Origin: Chthoniobacterales bacterium | GTDB taxonomy: Bacteria; Verrucomicrobiota; Verrucomicrobiia; Chthoniobacterales; UBA10450 | Direction: 5' to 3' | NCBI GenBank assembly: GCA_013815325.1 | Contig: JACDGM010000008.1 | Location: 1 to 60,684, forward strand | Length of the DNA stretch: 60,684 nucleotides | Shown: piece after piece, positions 20,620 to 29,574 of the stretch | Layout of the letters: each line of letters opens with the position of its first letter | Position numbering within the stretch: the first letter of the stretch is position 1 | The notes under the pieces: model-generated | What the model was told of the DNA's origin: nothing | Database searches by the model: none | Seen by the model: the letters and a program-made list of their open reading frames with translations, nothing else | Translations under genes and position numbers: made by a program

Positions 20620-22461
20620 CTAATCGGATTCGTCGCTTTCTTCGGACGCGGCTTTCTCCTGGCCGCTTCCTTTCCCGTAAGTCTGCCGCAAAATCTTCCC
20701 AATCATCGGCGCCGCCGCGGAGCCGCCATGCACCTTGCTTCCGACGTCGCCCTCATAGAGCGCCGCAAACGCATATTGCGGATGCTCCGCCGGCACGAAA
20801 CCCGCGAACCATGCCGCCGTCCGCTCTTTCTCCTTCGGTCCCCACTGCGCCGTCCCCGTTTTTCCCGCGACCGACACATTCTCGAGGCTCGCCTGATGCG
20901 CCGTGCCCCCGGGCGCGTTCACCGCGTCGACCATTGCGGTCTGCATCAATTGCATCGTCTGCGGCGCCGCTCCGATCTCTTTTTTGGCGCGCACCGAATA
21001 AGCCGCCACGATCTCGTTGCTCACGGTCTGTACCTGCTGCACGAGCCGCGTCTGATAAAACGTTCCGCCGTTGGCCACGGTGGCCATCGATTGCGCCATC
21101 TGCAGCGGCGTCACGAGCAGATCGCCCTGCCCGATCGAGAGGTTCGCGATGTCGCCGCCAAGTATCTTGCGGCCATGCGTCGTCTTCATGTATTGGTCGT
21201 TAGGCAAACGCCCTTCCGCTTCCCCTTTTAGCGGCACGCCGCATTTCGCGCCGAAGCCCAGCCGCGCCGCCCAATCCATGATCGGCTCCGCGCCCGTTTT
21301 AATTCCGACCTGATAAAACCAGGTGTCGCACGACTGCGTCAGTGCCTCGACGAAATTAAGCGAGCCCCGGTCGGTATGTTTCCAGTTGTGGAAAGTGGTG
21401 TTCCCGACCTGCATATCCGGCACGCACTCGTATTGATCCTCCGCGGTAATCGCCCCGCTCTCCAACGCCGCGATCCCAACCGCCACCTTAAAGGTCGACC
21501 CCGGCGGATAAGCGGAGCGATAGGCGCGCGGCAGGAGCGGAATGTCCGGATCATTCTGCAGTTCTTTAAATTTCGCGGTCGAGATCGAGGGCACGAAGTC
21601 GTTAGGATCGTAGGTCGGCCACGAAGCCATCGCGAGAATGTCGCCGGTGTTCGGATCGACGATCACGATCGCGCCGCGTTTCGCTTTCGCGGCTAGCGCC
21701 TTCTCCGCCATCTCTTGCAAGTGGAGATCGAGCGTCGTGACGACGTTGTAGCCGGGCACAGGCGGATCGACCACGCGGTCGGAAGTCTTCCGTCCGTCGC
21801 GATCGAAAGTCACTTTGTAATGTCCGTGCCGGCCGGTAAGCATGCTGTTGAACGTTTGCTCCAGGCCCTCGCGTCCTTCGGTTTCCGGCCAAAGGAGCTG
21901 TCCATTCTGAATAATCCCATCGACGTTGCCGCTCGTCTTGCCAACGTAGCCGACGATCTGTCCCGCCACGCTTTCGTTAGGGTAAATGCGCAGGTAAATC
22001 GGCTTGAGCGCGAGCGCGCCGGAGAGCCCGCTCTTCAAGCTGTTTCGCTCCGATTCCTTCAGGTCTTGCGCGATCTCGAAGGGCAAAAAACCCCGGTTGT
22101 GATAATGGCGCAGGATGGCCGCGTCGGAGACCTTGAGCGATCGGCCGAGCAATCTCTCCGCGACCCCGATTTTCTCCCGGGCAAAGGCGAGCGCCCGCGC
22201 GTCGGAGAGATCGAGTGGCGTCGGGAAATCGATCGTTAAGTTGTAGCTCAGCCGATTTTGCGCGAGCGGCAAACCGTTGCGATCGGTGATCTGACCGCGC
22301 GGGGCGGGGATATCGAGGACGTATGTGCGTGCCTGCTTCTGCGTTTCGAAAGTGGGCTTGATGGTTTCTTCGAAAGGCGTCGCGGATGGGGCAGGCATTT
22401 CTTGCGCGAGCGCCGTCGCCGTCCCCAGCGTTGCCAGGATTTGCATGATCGATTTCTTCAA
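20620..22461 (-). CDS. mrdA: penicillin-binding protein 2 (transpeptidase)
   Basis: The protein is 613 residues long from a TTG at 22461; an ATG at 22446 would shorten it by five. The N-terminal hydrophobic stretch is short and ends in ATALAQE, more like a signal peptide than the usual PBP2 anchor. The dimerisation domain follows (APRGQITDRNGLPLAQN). The transpeptidase motifs are STFK (in YPPGSTFKVAVG), SCD in TQSCDTWFY where SxN would be expected, and KTG (VAGKTGTAQWG). It cross-links peptidoglycan during elongation. The C-terminus is acidic and serine-rich. No rodA lies next to it in the window. Confidence 0.9.
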   Translation of the reverse strand: MKKSIMQILATLGTATALAQEMPAPSATPFEETIKPTFETQKQARTYVLDIPAPRGQITDRNGLPLAQNRLSYNLTIDFPTPLDLSDARALAFAREKIGVAERLLGRSLKVSDAAILRHYHNRGFLPFEIAQDLKESERNSLKSGLSGALALKPIYLRIYPNESVAGQIVGYVGKTSGNVDGIIQNGQLLWPETEGREGLEQTFNSMLTGRHGHYKVTFDRDGRKTSDRVVDPPVPGYNVVTTLDLHLQEMAEKALAAKAKRGAIVIVDPNTGDILAMASWPTYDPNDFVPSISTAKFKELQNDPDIPLLPRAYRSAYPPGSTFKVAVGIAALESGAITAEDQYECVPDMQVGNTTFHNWKHTDRGSLNFVEALTQSCDTWFYQVGIKTGAEPIMDWAARLGFGAKCGVPLKGEAEGRLPNDQYMKTTHGRKILGGDIANLSIGQGDLLVTPLQMAQSMATVANGGTFYQTRLVQQVQTVSNEIVAAYSVRAKKEIGAAPQTMQLMQTAMVDAVNAPGGTAHQASLENVSVAGKTGTAQWGPKEKERTAAWFAGFVPAEHPQYAFAALYEGDVGSKVHGGSAAAPMIGKILRQTYGKGSGQEKAASEESDESD

Positions 22462-22558
22462 GACGGCTAAACAAATACCAACGCTCTTCCGCTTCCTCTA
22501 CCTCTTAATCTTCCGCATCTTCAGAGATCTAGAGGGGGGAAGAGAGGCCGAGGGCAAT

Positions 22559-24274
22559 TCAGTGCCGCTCCAAAAAGCGGTGCACTTCCTCCGCCAACTT
22601 CTGGCCTATCCCTTCGGTCGACGCAATTTCTTCGACACTCGCTCTGCGCAGCCGTTGCACCGAACCGAACTTGCGCAGGAGCAGATTTTTGCGGTTCTGA
22701 CTCACTCCAGGACAATCGTCGAGGACGCTCTCGCCGATCCGTTTTTTCATGAGGAGTTGATGATAGGCGTTGGCGAAACGATGCGCCTCGTCGCGAATCC
22801 GTTGAAGCAAACGGAGCGCGCCGGAATCGGGCGGAAGCTGCAACGGTAGCGCGCGGCCGGGTCGGTAAATTTCTTCAAACTCCTTCGCCAGTCCGATGAT
22901 CGGAAGCTCGTGCAACCCGAGCCGCTGCAGCTCGCGACAAGCCGAAGAGAGCTGCCCCTTGCCGCCATCGACAATGATAAGGTCAGGCAACCTAACGAAC
23001 GTCGGTGAGCCGCCACCACTGTCATCCCGACCCGGCGAAGCGCGGGGAGGGACCTCACGAGCGTGGCTCGAGGTCGCCTCGCCTAACGACGTCGCAAATT
23101 CCCCGCGAGGTCCTTCGCCGCGCTCCGCCGGCTCGGGATGACAAGCAAGGCGTGCCATCGCCTCCGCTGCATTTTCCTGCGAGAACTCCGCCGCGTCGGG
23201 ATCCGCCTCCCGCGCCTGCAAGAGGACCCGCGAATACCGTCGCCTAACGACTTCCGCCATGCTCGCAAAATCGTCCTGCCCTTCCACCGTGCGAATGCGA
23301 TAGCGCCGGTAATTATTCTTATCCGGCACGCCCTCGCGGAATGAAACCATCGAAGCCACGACATGCGTGGTGGAGATGTTAGAAATATCGAAACACTCCA
23401 TCACATGAGGCAGCGAAGGCAGCTGCAGCGCATCCGCGAGCGCCTGCACATCCGCCTGCGGATCGATCGTGCTCGGCAGGCTGTGGCGCGTAAAGCGCCG
23501 CATCGGCTTGGTCGTGCGCCGCAAATCCTCCAGCATGTTGCGCAGCTCTGCCGCCTTTTCGAAGTCCAGTTTGGCGGCCGCTTTCTGCATCTCTTCCTCG
23601 ACTGCATTCATCATCTCGCGCGAATGCCCTTCCAGAAATTCCGCCGCCTGCGCGACTCGTTGCTGATAGATCTCGGCGTTGATTTCGCTCAAGCGCATCG
23701 GCACCTGATAGGTCGACGATTTCAGCTCGCGCTCCGTCGGCGAGCCGCGACCGAAAGTGAGAACGCCGAATTTTTTGCGCATGAAATTGAGCGTCTGGCG
23801 CAGCGCCCCGGCGTGCGCGTAGGGCCCGAAATAGCGCGCACCATCGTCTTTTTTAAAACGCGCCAGCCGGAAGCGCGGCCAATCTTCCGTCGGGTCGACC
23901 TTAACGACGAGGAAGCGCTTGTCGTCGCGGAAGGAAATATTATAGCGCGGCCGATATTCCTTGATCAGCTTGCCCTCGAGGAGGAGCGATTCGGGTTCGC
24001 TCGCCACGGTGTGGACTTCGAAATCCCAAACGGCGTCGAGCAGCGCGCGGGTTTTTAAATCCGTCACCGCCATCTTCGACGGCATGAAATAGGAGCCGAC
24101 CCGCTTCCGCAAATCGCGTGCTTTGCCGACGTAGATAACGCGCCCGAAGCGGTCGCGCATGAGATAAACGCCTGGCTTGTGCGGCACCTCGTGCACCTTT
24201 TTGTTCAGGTCTGGCTTTTCCTTCGACAGCGGCACGGTCGTGAGAGAGTACTCGCAAATGTGGGATGTCGCCAT
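22559..24274 (-). CDS. uvrC: excinuclease ABC subunit C with in-frame palindromic-element insertion
   Basis: The protein has about 571 residues. The GIY-YIG nuclease is at the start (KPGVYLMRDRFGRVIYVGKA), a UVR domain follows (LDFEKAAELRNMLEDL), then the RNase H-like second nuclease (MECFDISNIS and LPDLIIVDGGKGQ) and a C-terminal HhH pair (LLLRKFGSVQRLRRASVEEI). Residues ~377-418 are encoded by a 124-bp palindromic element inserted in frame inside the second nuclease domain. ATG 24274 overlaps the divergent FAD-protein gene by 17 bases; a GTG at 24235 is an alternative start that avoids the overlap. UvrC makes both incisions in nucleotide excision repair. Confidence 0.92.
   Translation of the reverse strand: MATSHICEYSLTTVPLSKEKPDLNKKVHEVPHKPGVYLMRDRFGRVIYVGKARDLRKRVGSYFMPSKMAVTDLKTRALLDAVWDFEVHTVASEPESLLLEGKLIKEYRPRYNISFRDDKRFLVVKVDPTEDWPRFRLARFKKDDGARYFGPYAHAGALRQTLNFMRKKFGVLTFGRGSPTERELKSSTYQVPMRLSEINAEIYQQRVAQAAEFLEGHSREMMNAVEEEMQKAAAKLDFEKAAELRNMLEDLRRTTKPMRRFTRHSLPSTIDPQADVQALADALQLPSLPHVMECFDISNISTTHVVASMVSFREGVPDKNNYRRYRIRTVEGQDDFASMAEVVRRRYSRVLLQAREADPDAAEFSQENAAEAMARLACHPEPAERGEGPRGEFATSLGEATSSHAREVPPRASPGRDDSGGGSPTFVRLPDLIIVDGGKGQLSSACRELQRLGLHELPIIGLAKEFEEIYRPGRALPLQLPPDSGALRLLQRIRDEAHRFANAYHQLLMKKRIGESVLDDCPGVSQNRKNLLLRKFGSVQRLRRASVEEIASTEGIGQKLAEEVHRFLERH
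23020..23143. repeat. 124-bp terminal-inverted-repeat element inside uvrC
   Basis: The outer arms TGTCATCCCGACCCGGCG (from 23020) and CGCCGGCTCGGGATGACA (to 23143) are inverted copies extending about 37 bases with a few mismatches. This type of element, with TCATCCCGA ends, is widespread in environmental bacterial genomes, normally between genes. Here it is read through in frame with uvrC. It contains one octamer CCTAACGA (23082). Confidence 0.75.
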
Positions 24275-25301
24275 CGTGGGGAGCGGCCCGGCGGGGGCGA
24301 GCTGCGCCGCTTTTTGCGCGGCGGCCGGCTTGCGCACGCTCCTCCTTGAGCGCGCCCATTTTCCGCGGGAAAAAGTCTGCGGCGATTGCCTCAACCCGAC
24401 CTGCTGGCCGGTGCTGGAGCGGCTCGGCGTGGCCGGCGAGGTGCGGGCCGTGCCGCATGGGAAATTATCCACGGTGGAGTTCATCGGGGTGGACGGGCGC
24501 TCCGTCGCCGCGCCGCTGCCTTCCGGTGCTAACGCCGAGATCGCGATCCGGCGCAGCGTGCTCGATCACATTCTGCTGCGCCGGGCGCGATCGTTAGGCG
24601 CAGAAGTGCGCGAAGGCGAAACGTTGCTTTCCGTTAGGCGAGAGAAACAGTGGGAGATCACGACCACGCACTCCCAAGTGTCCGCTGCGATCCTGGTCGG
24701 GGCGGATGGACGCAACTCGACCGTGGCACGGTTGTGCAATTTGATGCCACGGAAAGGACGCGACCGCGTGGCATTGCAAACGCACATCCCGCTGCAACAA
24801 GATTTCGGCGACCGCGTCGTCCTGCAACTCTTGCGCGAAGGCTATTCCGGGCAGGCGCCAGTGGGCGACGGTCTGCTCAATCTTTGCCTCGTCAGCCGGC
24901 CTAACGATCTGTCGAAGATCAAAAGCTGGGCCGAACAAAAGTTCGCGATTCCTTGCGACCATCCCTGGCGGACGATCGCGCCGCTCGCCCGCGCCGCGCT
25001 GCCCGCGAGTCAGCCCGGTCTTTTGCTGGTCGGGGACGCCGCGCGCGTGGTCGAGCCGTTCACCGGCGAGGGTATTTACTACGCGTTGCGCTCTGGCGAA
25101 CTGGCGGCAGCGGCGATCGTGGCGCGAAACGACCAGCAGTATGGCCGCGCTCATGAACGACTTTATGCCGGCCGCCTCTGGATCAACGCCCTCGCGCGCG
25201 CCGCGGTCGAGCATCCCCGCCTCACGAGCAATTTACTGCGCTTTCTGCCTAACGAGAGGCGGCTCCTCCGGCTCCTGACGACGAAAGTCGTGCGGCCTTG
25301 A
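24258..25301 (+). CDS. FAD-dependent oxidoreductase, geranylgeranyl-reductase family
   Basis: The protein has 347 residues. The FAD-binding GSGPAGA motif is at residues 8-14 ([15 protein letters not shown]), followed by [12 protein letters not shown]. The second FAD motif [19 protein letters not shown] is near residue 258. This arrangement matches geranylgeranyl reductase/halogenase-like monooxygenases acting on isoprenoid or aromatic substrates; the substrate is not predictable. The gene starts divergently from uvrC and its last 53 bases overlap folD on the other strand. An octamer (25248) lies in that overlap and is coding on both strands. Confidence 0.85.
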   Translation: MWDVAIVGSGPAGASCAAFCAAAGLRTLLLERAHFPREKVCGDCLNPTCWPVLERLGVAGEVRAVPHGKLSTVEFIGVDGRSVAAPLPSGANAEIAIRRSVLDHILLRRARSLGAEVREGETLLSVRREKQWEITTTHSQVSAAILVGADGRNSTVARLCNLMPRKGRDRVALQTHIPLQQDFGDRVVLQLLREGYSGQAPVGDGLLNLCLVSRPNDLSKIKSWAEQKFAIPCDHPWRTIAPLARAALPASQPGLLLVGDAARVVEPFTGEGIYYALRSGELAAAAIVARNDQQYGRAHERLYAGRLWINALARAAVEHPRLTSNLLRFLPNERRLLRLLTTKVVRP

Positions 25302-26157
25302 CCGTGTTCGCCATCAACATCGCAATCGTCATCGGGCCGACGCCACCCGGGACTGGCGTGATGGCCGCTGTTTTTGGCGCGACTTCGTCAAAGGCCACGT
25401 CGCCTACGAGGCGATAACCGCGGGGCGCGGCCGCGTCCTCCACGCGGTTGATGCCGACGTCGATCACGACCGCGCCTTCGCGCACATGTTCCGCCCTAAC
25501 GAATCCGGCCTGGCCGATCGCGGCGACGATGACGTCCGCAGTGTGTGTGATCTCTGCGAGATGCCGGGTACGGGAATGCACCACCGTGACCGTGGCGTCG
25601 ATTCCTTTTTGCATAAGCAGGAGCGCGAGCGGCTTGCCCACGATCATGCTCCGGCCGAGGACGACCACGTGCGCGCCGCTCACCGCCACGCCACTTTCTC
25701 GGAGCAAGCGCAGGCAGCCCAATGGTGTGCAGGGGACGAAGCCGCTGGCATCGCCGAGCGCGAGCTTCGCGATGTTCAACGGGTGAAAGCCATCGACGTC
25801 TTTCGCGGGACCGAGCGCCCTAACGATAGCGCCTTCATCGATCTGTTTCGGTGGCGGCGATTGCACGAGAATGCCGTGGATCGCCGGATCGCGAGTCAGT
25901 TCTTCGACATGCGCGAGCAGATCGGTCTGCGTAGTCTCAGCCGGGAGCTCGAGCTTCACCGAATGCAGCCCAAGCTCGCGACACATCTTGTCCTTCGAGC
26001 GCACGTAAGCGCGCGAGGCCGGGTCGTCGCCGATGAGCACGACGGCGAGACCGGGAGTGATTCCTTCCGCTTTTAGCGCGGCGATTTCGCCGCGAAGTTC
26101 AGCATAAACTTTTTCCGCCACGGCGCGGCCGTCGATGAGATCGGGTGGGTTCGACAA
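25249..26157 (-). CDS. folD: bifunctional methylenetetrahydrofolate dehydrogenase / cyclohydrolase
   Basis: The protein has 302 residues. It interconverts 5,10-methylene-, methenyl- and 10-formyl-tetrahydrofolate using NADP. Clear motifs are [20 protein letters not shown] (with the catalytic lysine), [31 protein letters not shown] and [15 protein letters not shown]. The start appears to be TTG 26157, since no ATG precedes the conserved [11 protein letters not shown]. The C-terminal tail ([11 protein letters not shown]) is non-conserved and overlaps the convergent FAD-protein gene. Confidence 0.93.
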   Translation of the reverse strand: MSNPPDLIDGRAVAEKVYAELRGEIAALKAEGITPGLAVVLIGDDPASRAYVRSKDKMCRELGLHSVKLELPAETTQTDLLAHVEELTRDPAIHGILVQSPPPKQIDEGAIVRALGPAKDVDGFHPLNIAKLALGDASGFVPCTPLGCLRLLRESGVAVSGAHVVVLGRSMIVGKPLALLLMQKGIDATVTVVHSRTRHLAEITHTADVIVAAIGQAGFVRAEHVREGAVVIDVGINRVEDAAAPRGYRLVGDVAFDEVAPKTAAITPVPGGVGPMTIAMLMANTVKAARLSSSGAGGAASR

Positions 26158-26466
26158 GGTAAGCGTTTTCTAAGGGCGGTCTGTCATGCTCGCAAACGTT
26201 CGATCAATCCCGGAGCGTCTGGGAGCACGGGCCGTTGGCCCGTCGCATTGCGCAGTCTGCGGAATGCATTTTTGCGCGGGGCGCACCCAACAGTCTGGCG
26301 GGATCGCTCACCGAAAACTGTTGCCTGCAAGTTTTAGCCGGGCGGTTGGGCCAAAGGGACCGCGGTGTTCATTCACGCTCGCCCCGCTTCGCTGTAGACT
26401 GCCGCGAAGAACGGGCTGGCAGTCCGTGCTCCCGGGAGCTTTCTAACTCGTTAGGCTTAACTCTTT
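26158..26466. other. intergenic region with a 213-bp inverted-repeat element
   Basis: There is no gene here. The ends GGGAGCACGG (26221-26230) and CCGTGCTCCC (26424-26433) are inverted copies, and the similarity continues inward (GGCCCGT against ACGGGCT), so 26221-26433 looks like another palindromic element unrelated in sequence to the 150-bp one. An octamer TCGTTAGG (26448) follows it. Confidence 0.6.
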
Positions 26467-27111
26467 TCACTGCGTGTTCACCAACTGCATCATCGCTCTC
26501 TGCAGACGAACGCGCTCGCGCTCGAAAGCTTCAGCGCTTGAAGTCTGCGCAACGCGGTGCGGTTTTCCAAAGATCACGCACACCTTGGAAAATGGCCTGG
26601 GCAATATGAACCGGTCCCAGCTCTTCAGCCGCCAACAGCTCGAGTATTCCATGTTGATCGGCACGACTTCCGCGCCCGATTGTTGCGCGAGAAAAATAAT
26701 CCCCTGACCCAGTTCGTAAGCCGGCCCGCGTGGCCCGTCCGGCGTCATGACGACGTCTTTCCCGTTCGCGATAACGTCGGCGAGCTGCCGGATGGCGCTC
26801 GCTCCCTGGCGTGAACTGGATCCCCTAACGACCGCGAAATCGAAGCGCGCGACGAGATCGGCGAGGAGCGCGCCATCGCCGCTCGCGCTGATGAGCGCCG
26901 CGCCGCGCCGCTCGGGCAGGTAGCGTTTGATCACGAAGGGCAAAAGGAGAAGCCGGTTGTGCCAGAGCGCGCCGATGTAGCGTTCGTTAGGCGCGGCGCC
27001 GATGACGTTTGCGCGATCCTCTATTTGAAAGCGGAGGGTGCGCGCCCAGATTTGCAGCAGACGATGGCCAAACGCGATCAACCAGCGCGCGCGCCAGCCT
27101 TCGATTTTCAA
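26467..27111 (-). CDS. lysophospholipid acyltransferase-like protein (DUF374)
   Basis: The protein has 214 residues. Typical DUF374 segments are present: ALWHNRLLLLPFV (with the HxxxxL/D-like motif of the family), SASGDGALLADLVARF, FAVVRGSSSRQGASAI, MTPDGPRGPAYELGQGI and EVVPINMEYS. Members are predicted membrane acyltransferases of lipid A or phospholipid metabolism; the acyl acceptor is unknown. The start TTG at 27111 overlaps the TGA of ubiX (TTGA), implying translational coupling. Confidence 0.85.
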   Translation of the reverse strand: MKIEGWRARWLIAFGHRLLQIWARTLRFQIEDRANVIGAAPNERYIGALWHNRLLLLPFVIKRYLPERRGAALISASGDGALLADLVARFDFAVVRGSSSRQGASAIRQLADVIANGKDVVMTPDGPRGPAYELGQGIIFLAQQSGAEVVPINMEYSSCWRLKSWDRFILPRPFSKVCVIFGKPHRVAQTSSAEAFERERVRLQRAMMQLVNTQ

Positions 27112-27677
27112 TGCGCGGAATCCTCGGCGCCCTCGTTTTTCCAGCGATAAGCGCGCGGATTGGGAAGACCGATTTGATCGAGAATCCGCCAGACAACGGT
27201 ATCGACTACGTCGTCGAGCGATTGCGGCCGGCTGTAAAAAGAGGGGATCGCCGGGAGGACGATGGCGCCGGCTTCGAGCAGCGCGACGACGTTGCGCGCG
27301 TGGATCAAACTCCAGGGCGTCTCACGCGGGACCAGGATCAGTTTGCGGCGCTCCTTCAAAAAAACATCGGCGGCGCGAAGGAGCGCGCTGTCGCTCGTGC
27401 CGGCGGCAATCCGGCCTAACGAGGCCATGGAACAGGGCACGATGACCATGGCGTCGAAGCGCGCGGAACCGCTGACGAACGGAACGTTCAGATCATTTTC
27501 GGCATGTTGCTTCACGCCGGCCGGGATTTCGAGTCCGTCGGATTCCTGAGCCTCGACCTGTTTTGCGTGCTGGCTCATGACGAGATGAACCTCGTGCTCG
27601 GAGGCGTTGATTTGCGCAAGCAAGCGCTGGAGATAAATCGTGCCGCTGGCTCCCGTCGCGGCAATTACGAACTTCAT
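27108..27677 (-). CDS. ubiX: flavin prenyltransferase UbiX
   Basis: The protein has 189 residues. MKFVIAATGASGTIYLQRLL is the flavin-binding start, VIVPCSMASLGRIAAG the conserved SxxS loop, and RKLILVPRETPWSLIHARN the phosphate/prenyl site. UbiX makes prenylated FMN, the cofactor of UbiD-type decarboxylases. No ubiD is in the window. The gene runs directly into the DUF374 gene. An octamer (27415) lies in the SLGRIA segment. Confidence 0.92.
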   Translation of the reverse strand: MKFVIAATGASGTIYLQRLLAQINASEHEVHLVMSQHAKQVEAQESDGLEIPAGVKQHAENDLNVPFVSGSARFDAMVIVPCSMASLGRIAAGTSDSALLRAADVFLKERRKLILVPRETPWSLIHARNVVALLEAGAIVLPAIPSFYSRPQSLDDVVDTVVWRILDQIGLPNPRAYRWKNEGAEDSAH

Positions 27678-27735
27678 TTAGCGATAAGAAACCACAAATC
27701 GCCCGAGCACTCTAGACTTGATCGAGCGGGTCTCC

Positions 27736-27886
27736 GGGTAGCGCATGCGTCTCGCGTGCTGGTCGGGGCGTTCCGCCGCGACAACTTTTTCTCGGATGCG
27801 TTCGATCGCAATGAAGTGGGAGAGGTTTCAGAAAAGTTCGCGACGGCGGAACGCCGTCGCCAGCACGCGAGACGCATGCGCTACCC
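27736..27886. repeat. 150-bp long-palindrome element, copy 2 (MITE/REP-like)
   Basis: The arms 27736-27762 and 27860-27886 are near-perfect inverted 27-mers (GGGTAGCGCATGCGTCTCGC and its complement), and the palindrome extends into the interior (GGCGTTCCGCCGCG against CGCGACGGCGGAACGCC). The arms match copy 1 at 2576-2725. It sits between ubiX and xylB, both on the minus strand. Confidence 0.8.
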
Positions 27887-27898
27887 GGAAGTCTTGCT

Positions 27899-28570
27899 CT
27901 ATAGGTAGCCGCCAGCCCTGAGTTTTTTCGTTAGGTCGATCTGACGCAGAAGCAGATCGCGGTAGAGCGACTGCGTTTCTTTGCGCGGCGCGACCCGCGA
28001 TTTCTTGTCCACCCTCACGAGGTCGTCGACCAGTTTCTCGAGATTCAGTGGCTTGCCTTTGACCCGGCAGTATGTCCACGCGGCGTGGATCGCCGCGCCT
28101 AACGCCGCCCCTTCGGTCACTTTGAGGGCGACCGCAGGAAGTCCAAGCACATCGGCGGCGATCTGCCGCCAGACGGCGCTCCGGCTCCCGCCGCCGGTGA
28201 GGCGCACCTCGTCCGGAACTATCCCAAGGTCTTTGAAGCGGAGCATCCCGTAGGCGAGACCCAGGGTCACGCCCTCCACGACCGCGCGCGCCATGAAATT
28301 CGGAGTCATGTTTGCCGTCGTTAGGCCACGGAAGAGGCCGCTTCCTTTGGGCAGGTTTGGAGTGCGCTCGCCTAGCAAGTAGGGCAGAAATTGAATCCCG
28401 CCCGCGCCCGCTGGCACGGCCGCGACTCGTTGCTCCATCGTCGGGATATCCCAGCCGAAAAGCGTGCGCACCTGCTCGGTCGCGAGCGCGACATTCATCG
28501 TGCAGGTGAGCGGCAGCCAGTGATCGGTGCTGTCGCAAAAGGCCGCGACCTCGCCTTTCGGATCGATCAC
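27899..28570 (-). CDS. xylB: xylulokinase, C-terminal part (frameshifted gene)
   Basis: This is the second half of a FGGY-family sugar kinase. Segments include DPKGEVAAFCDSTDHWLPL, FLPYLLGERTPNLPKGSG, ARAVVEGVTLGLAYGM and RLTGGGSRSAVWRQIAADVL, the last being the ATP-binding region. The homologous frame actually begins near 28656, where it leaves the N-terminal frame after a single missing base. The ATG at 28570 is only the first ATG in this frame. See the N-terminal part for the role. Confidence 0.85.
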   Translation of the reverse strand: MIDPKGEVAAFCDSTDHWLPLTCTMNVALATEQVRTLFGWDIPTMEQRVAAVPAGAGGIQFLPYLLGERTPNLPKGSGLFRGLTTANMTPNFMARAVVEGVTLGLAYGMLRFKDLGIVPDEVRLTGGGSRSAVWRQIAADVLGLPAVALKVTEGAALGAAIHAAWTYCRVKGKPLNLEKLVDDLVRVDKKSRVAPRKETQSLYRDLLLRQIDLTKKLRAGGYL

Positions 28571-29391
28571 CGGCTCTTCCGCAAAAGTGCAGATCGTGCC
28601 CGAGGTCCCGAGGCTGACGGTAACGACGCCGGGCTTGATGTTGCCGGCGCCGATGGCATGTTGTCGCCGCCGCCCGCGCTGACGAGTGCATCATCCGCCA
28701 GGCCCCACAGTTCACGCAGACTGCTGCGGAGCAATCCCGCCGGGCGCTTCGACGAACGGAGTGGCGGCAGCATCGATTCCAGTCTCGGGTCGATAAATTT
28801 CAGGATCGGCAGAAACCAGGTGCGCGTGCGCACGTCCATCAAACCGGTGCCGGAGGCGTCGCCATATTCCATCTGCCGCTCGCCGGTGAGCCAAAGATTA
28901 AGATAATCGTGCGGCAGCAGCACACTCGTTAGGCGGCGAAAATTTGCCGGCTCGTTTTGTTTCAGCCAAAGAATTTTCGGCGCGGTGTAGCCGGGCAGCA
29001 TCGGATTGCCGGTGCGCTTGATAAGCCCTTCGACTCCGCCGAACTCCTTGTTGAATTCTTCGCATTGCGGCTCGGTCGAGACATCGCACCAGAGCTTCGC
29101 CGGGCGCAGCGGCTCGTTTGCTTCGTCCAGCGGCACCAGGCCGTGTTGCTGTCCGCTTACACCAATGGCTTTGATGTCGCCGCGACGGTTCCCGATTTTT
29201 TCGAGACACTCGCTGACGGTTTTTTCGGCGGCGTCGAGCCAGGTTTGCGGATCCTGTTCGACGTGGCCCGGCGGAAGACCTTCGATCGTGCCGTAGCTTT
29301 CCTGCGCGAGAGCGAGGACCGCGCCCGATTCGATGTCGAGCACGAGCGCTTTCGTGCCTTTCGTTCCGCTATCGATTCCGAGACAAAGCAT
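28567..29391 (-). CDS. xylB: xylulokinase, N-terminal part (frameshifted gene)
   Basis: The first ~245 residues match FGGY kinases of the xylulokinase type, which phosphorylate D-xylulose to feed the pentose phosphate pathway: MLCLGIDSGTKGTKALVLD, AIGVSGQQHGLVPLD, AKLWCDVSTEPQC and SVLLPHDYLNLWLTGE. After VSAGGGDNMP (top-strand ~28656) the frame is wrong. Restoring one base (ATGCCATC to ATGGCCATC) gives AIGAGNIKPGVVTVSLGTSG and joins the C-terminal part. The full gene would be ~497 codons. It is either a recent pseudogene or a sequence error. xylA is not in the window. Confidence 0.85.
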   Translation of the reverse strand: MLCLGIDSGTKGTKALVLDIESGAVLALAQESYGTIEGLPPGHVEQDPQTWLDAAEKTVSECLEKIGNRRGDIKAIGVSGQQHGLVPLDEANEPLRPAKLWCDVSTEPQCEEFNKEFGGVEGLIKRTGNPMLPGYTAPKILWLKQNEPANFRRLTSVLLPHDYLNLWLTGERQMEYGDASGTGLMDVRTRTWFLPILKFIDPRLESMLPPLRSSKRPAGLLRSSLRELWGLADDALVSAGGGDNMPSAPATSSPASLPSASGPRARSALLRKSR

Positions 29392-29399
29392 GAGGGCAG

Positions 29400-29521
29400 A
29401 AAATCCGAAGCACGAATATCGAAATCCGAAACAAATTCGAATGACTAAATCAGAAATTCAAAACGCCGGGCGCGTCTTTTTGAGTTTGAATTTCGTGCTT
29501 CGAACATTGTTTCGGATTCCA
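29400..29521. repeat. AT-rich palindromic element between xylB and VOC gene
   Basis: AATCCGAAGCACGAA (from 29402) pairs with TTCGTGCTTCG (29491-29501), and GAAATCCGAAACAA with TTGTTTCGGATTCC at the right end. It is much more AT-rich than its surroundings. Elements with this CCGAAGCACGAA consensus are a repeat class known from Planctomycetes/Verrucomicrobia genomes. Confidence 0.6.
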
Positions 29522-29574
29522 AAGAGAAGAACGCGAATTTGAAATTGCCGCTCATCCGGCGCAATAAGATAGCG

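Noticed and set aside
24258..24484. Long upstream start for uvrC at 24484
   Set aside because: The added 70 residues are low-complexity and antisense to the well-supported FAD-protein gene.
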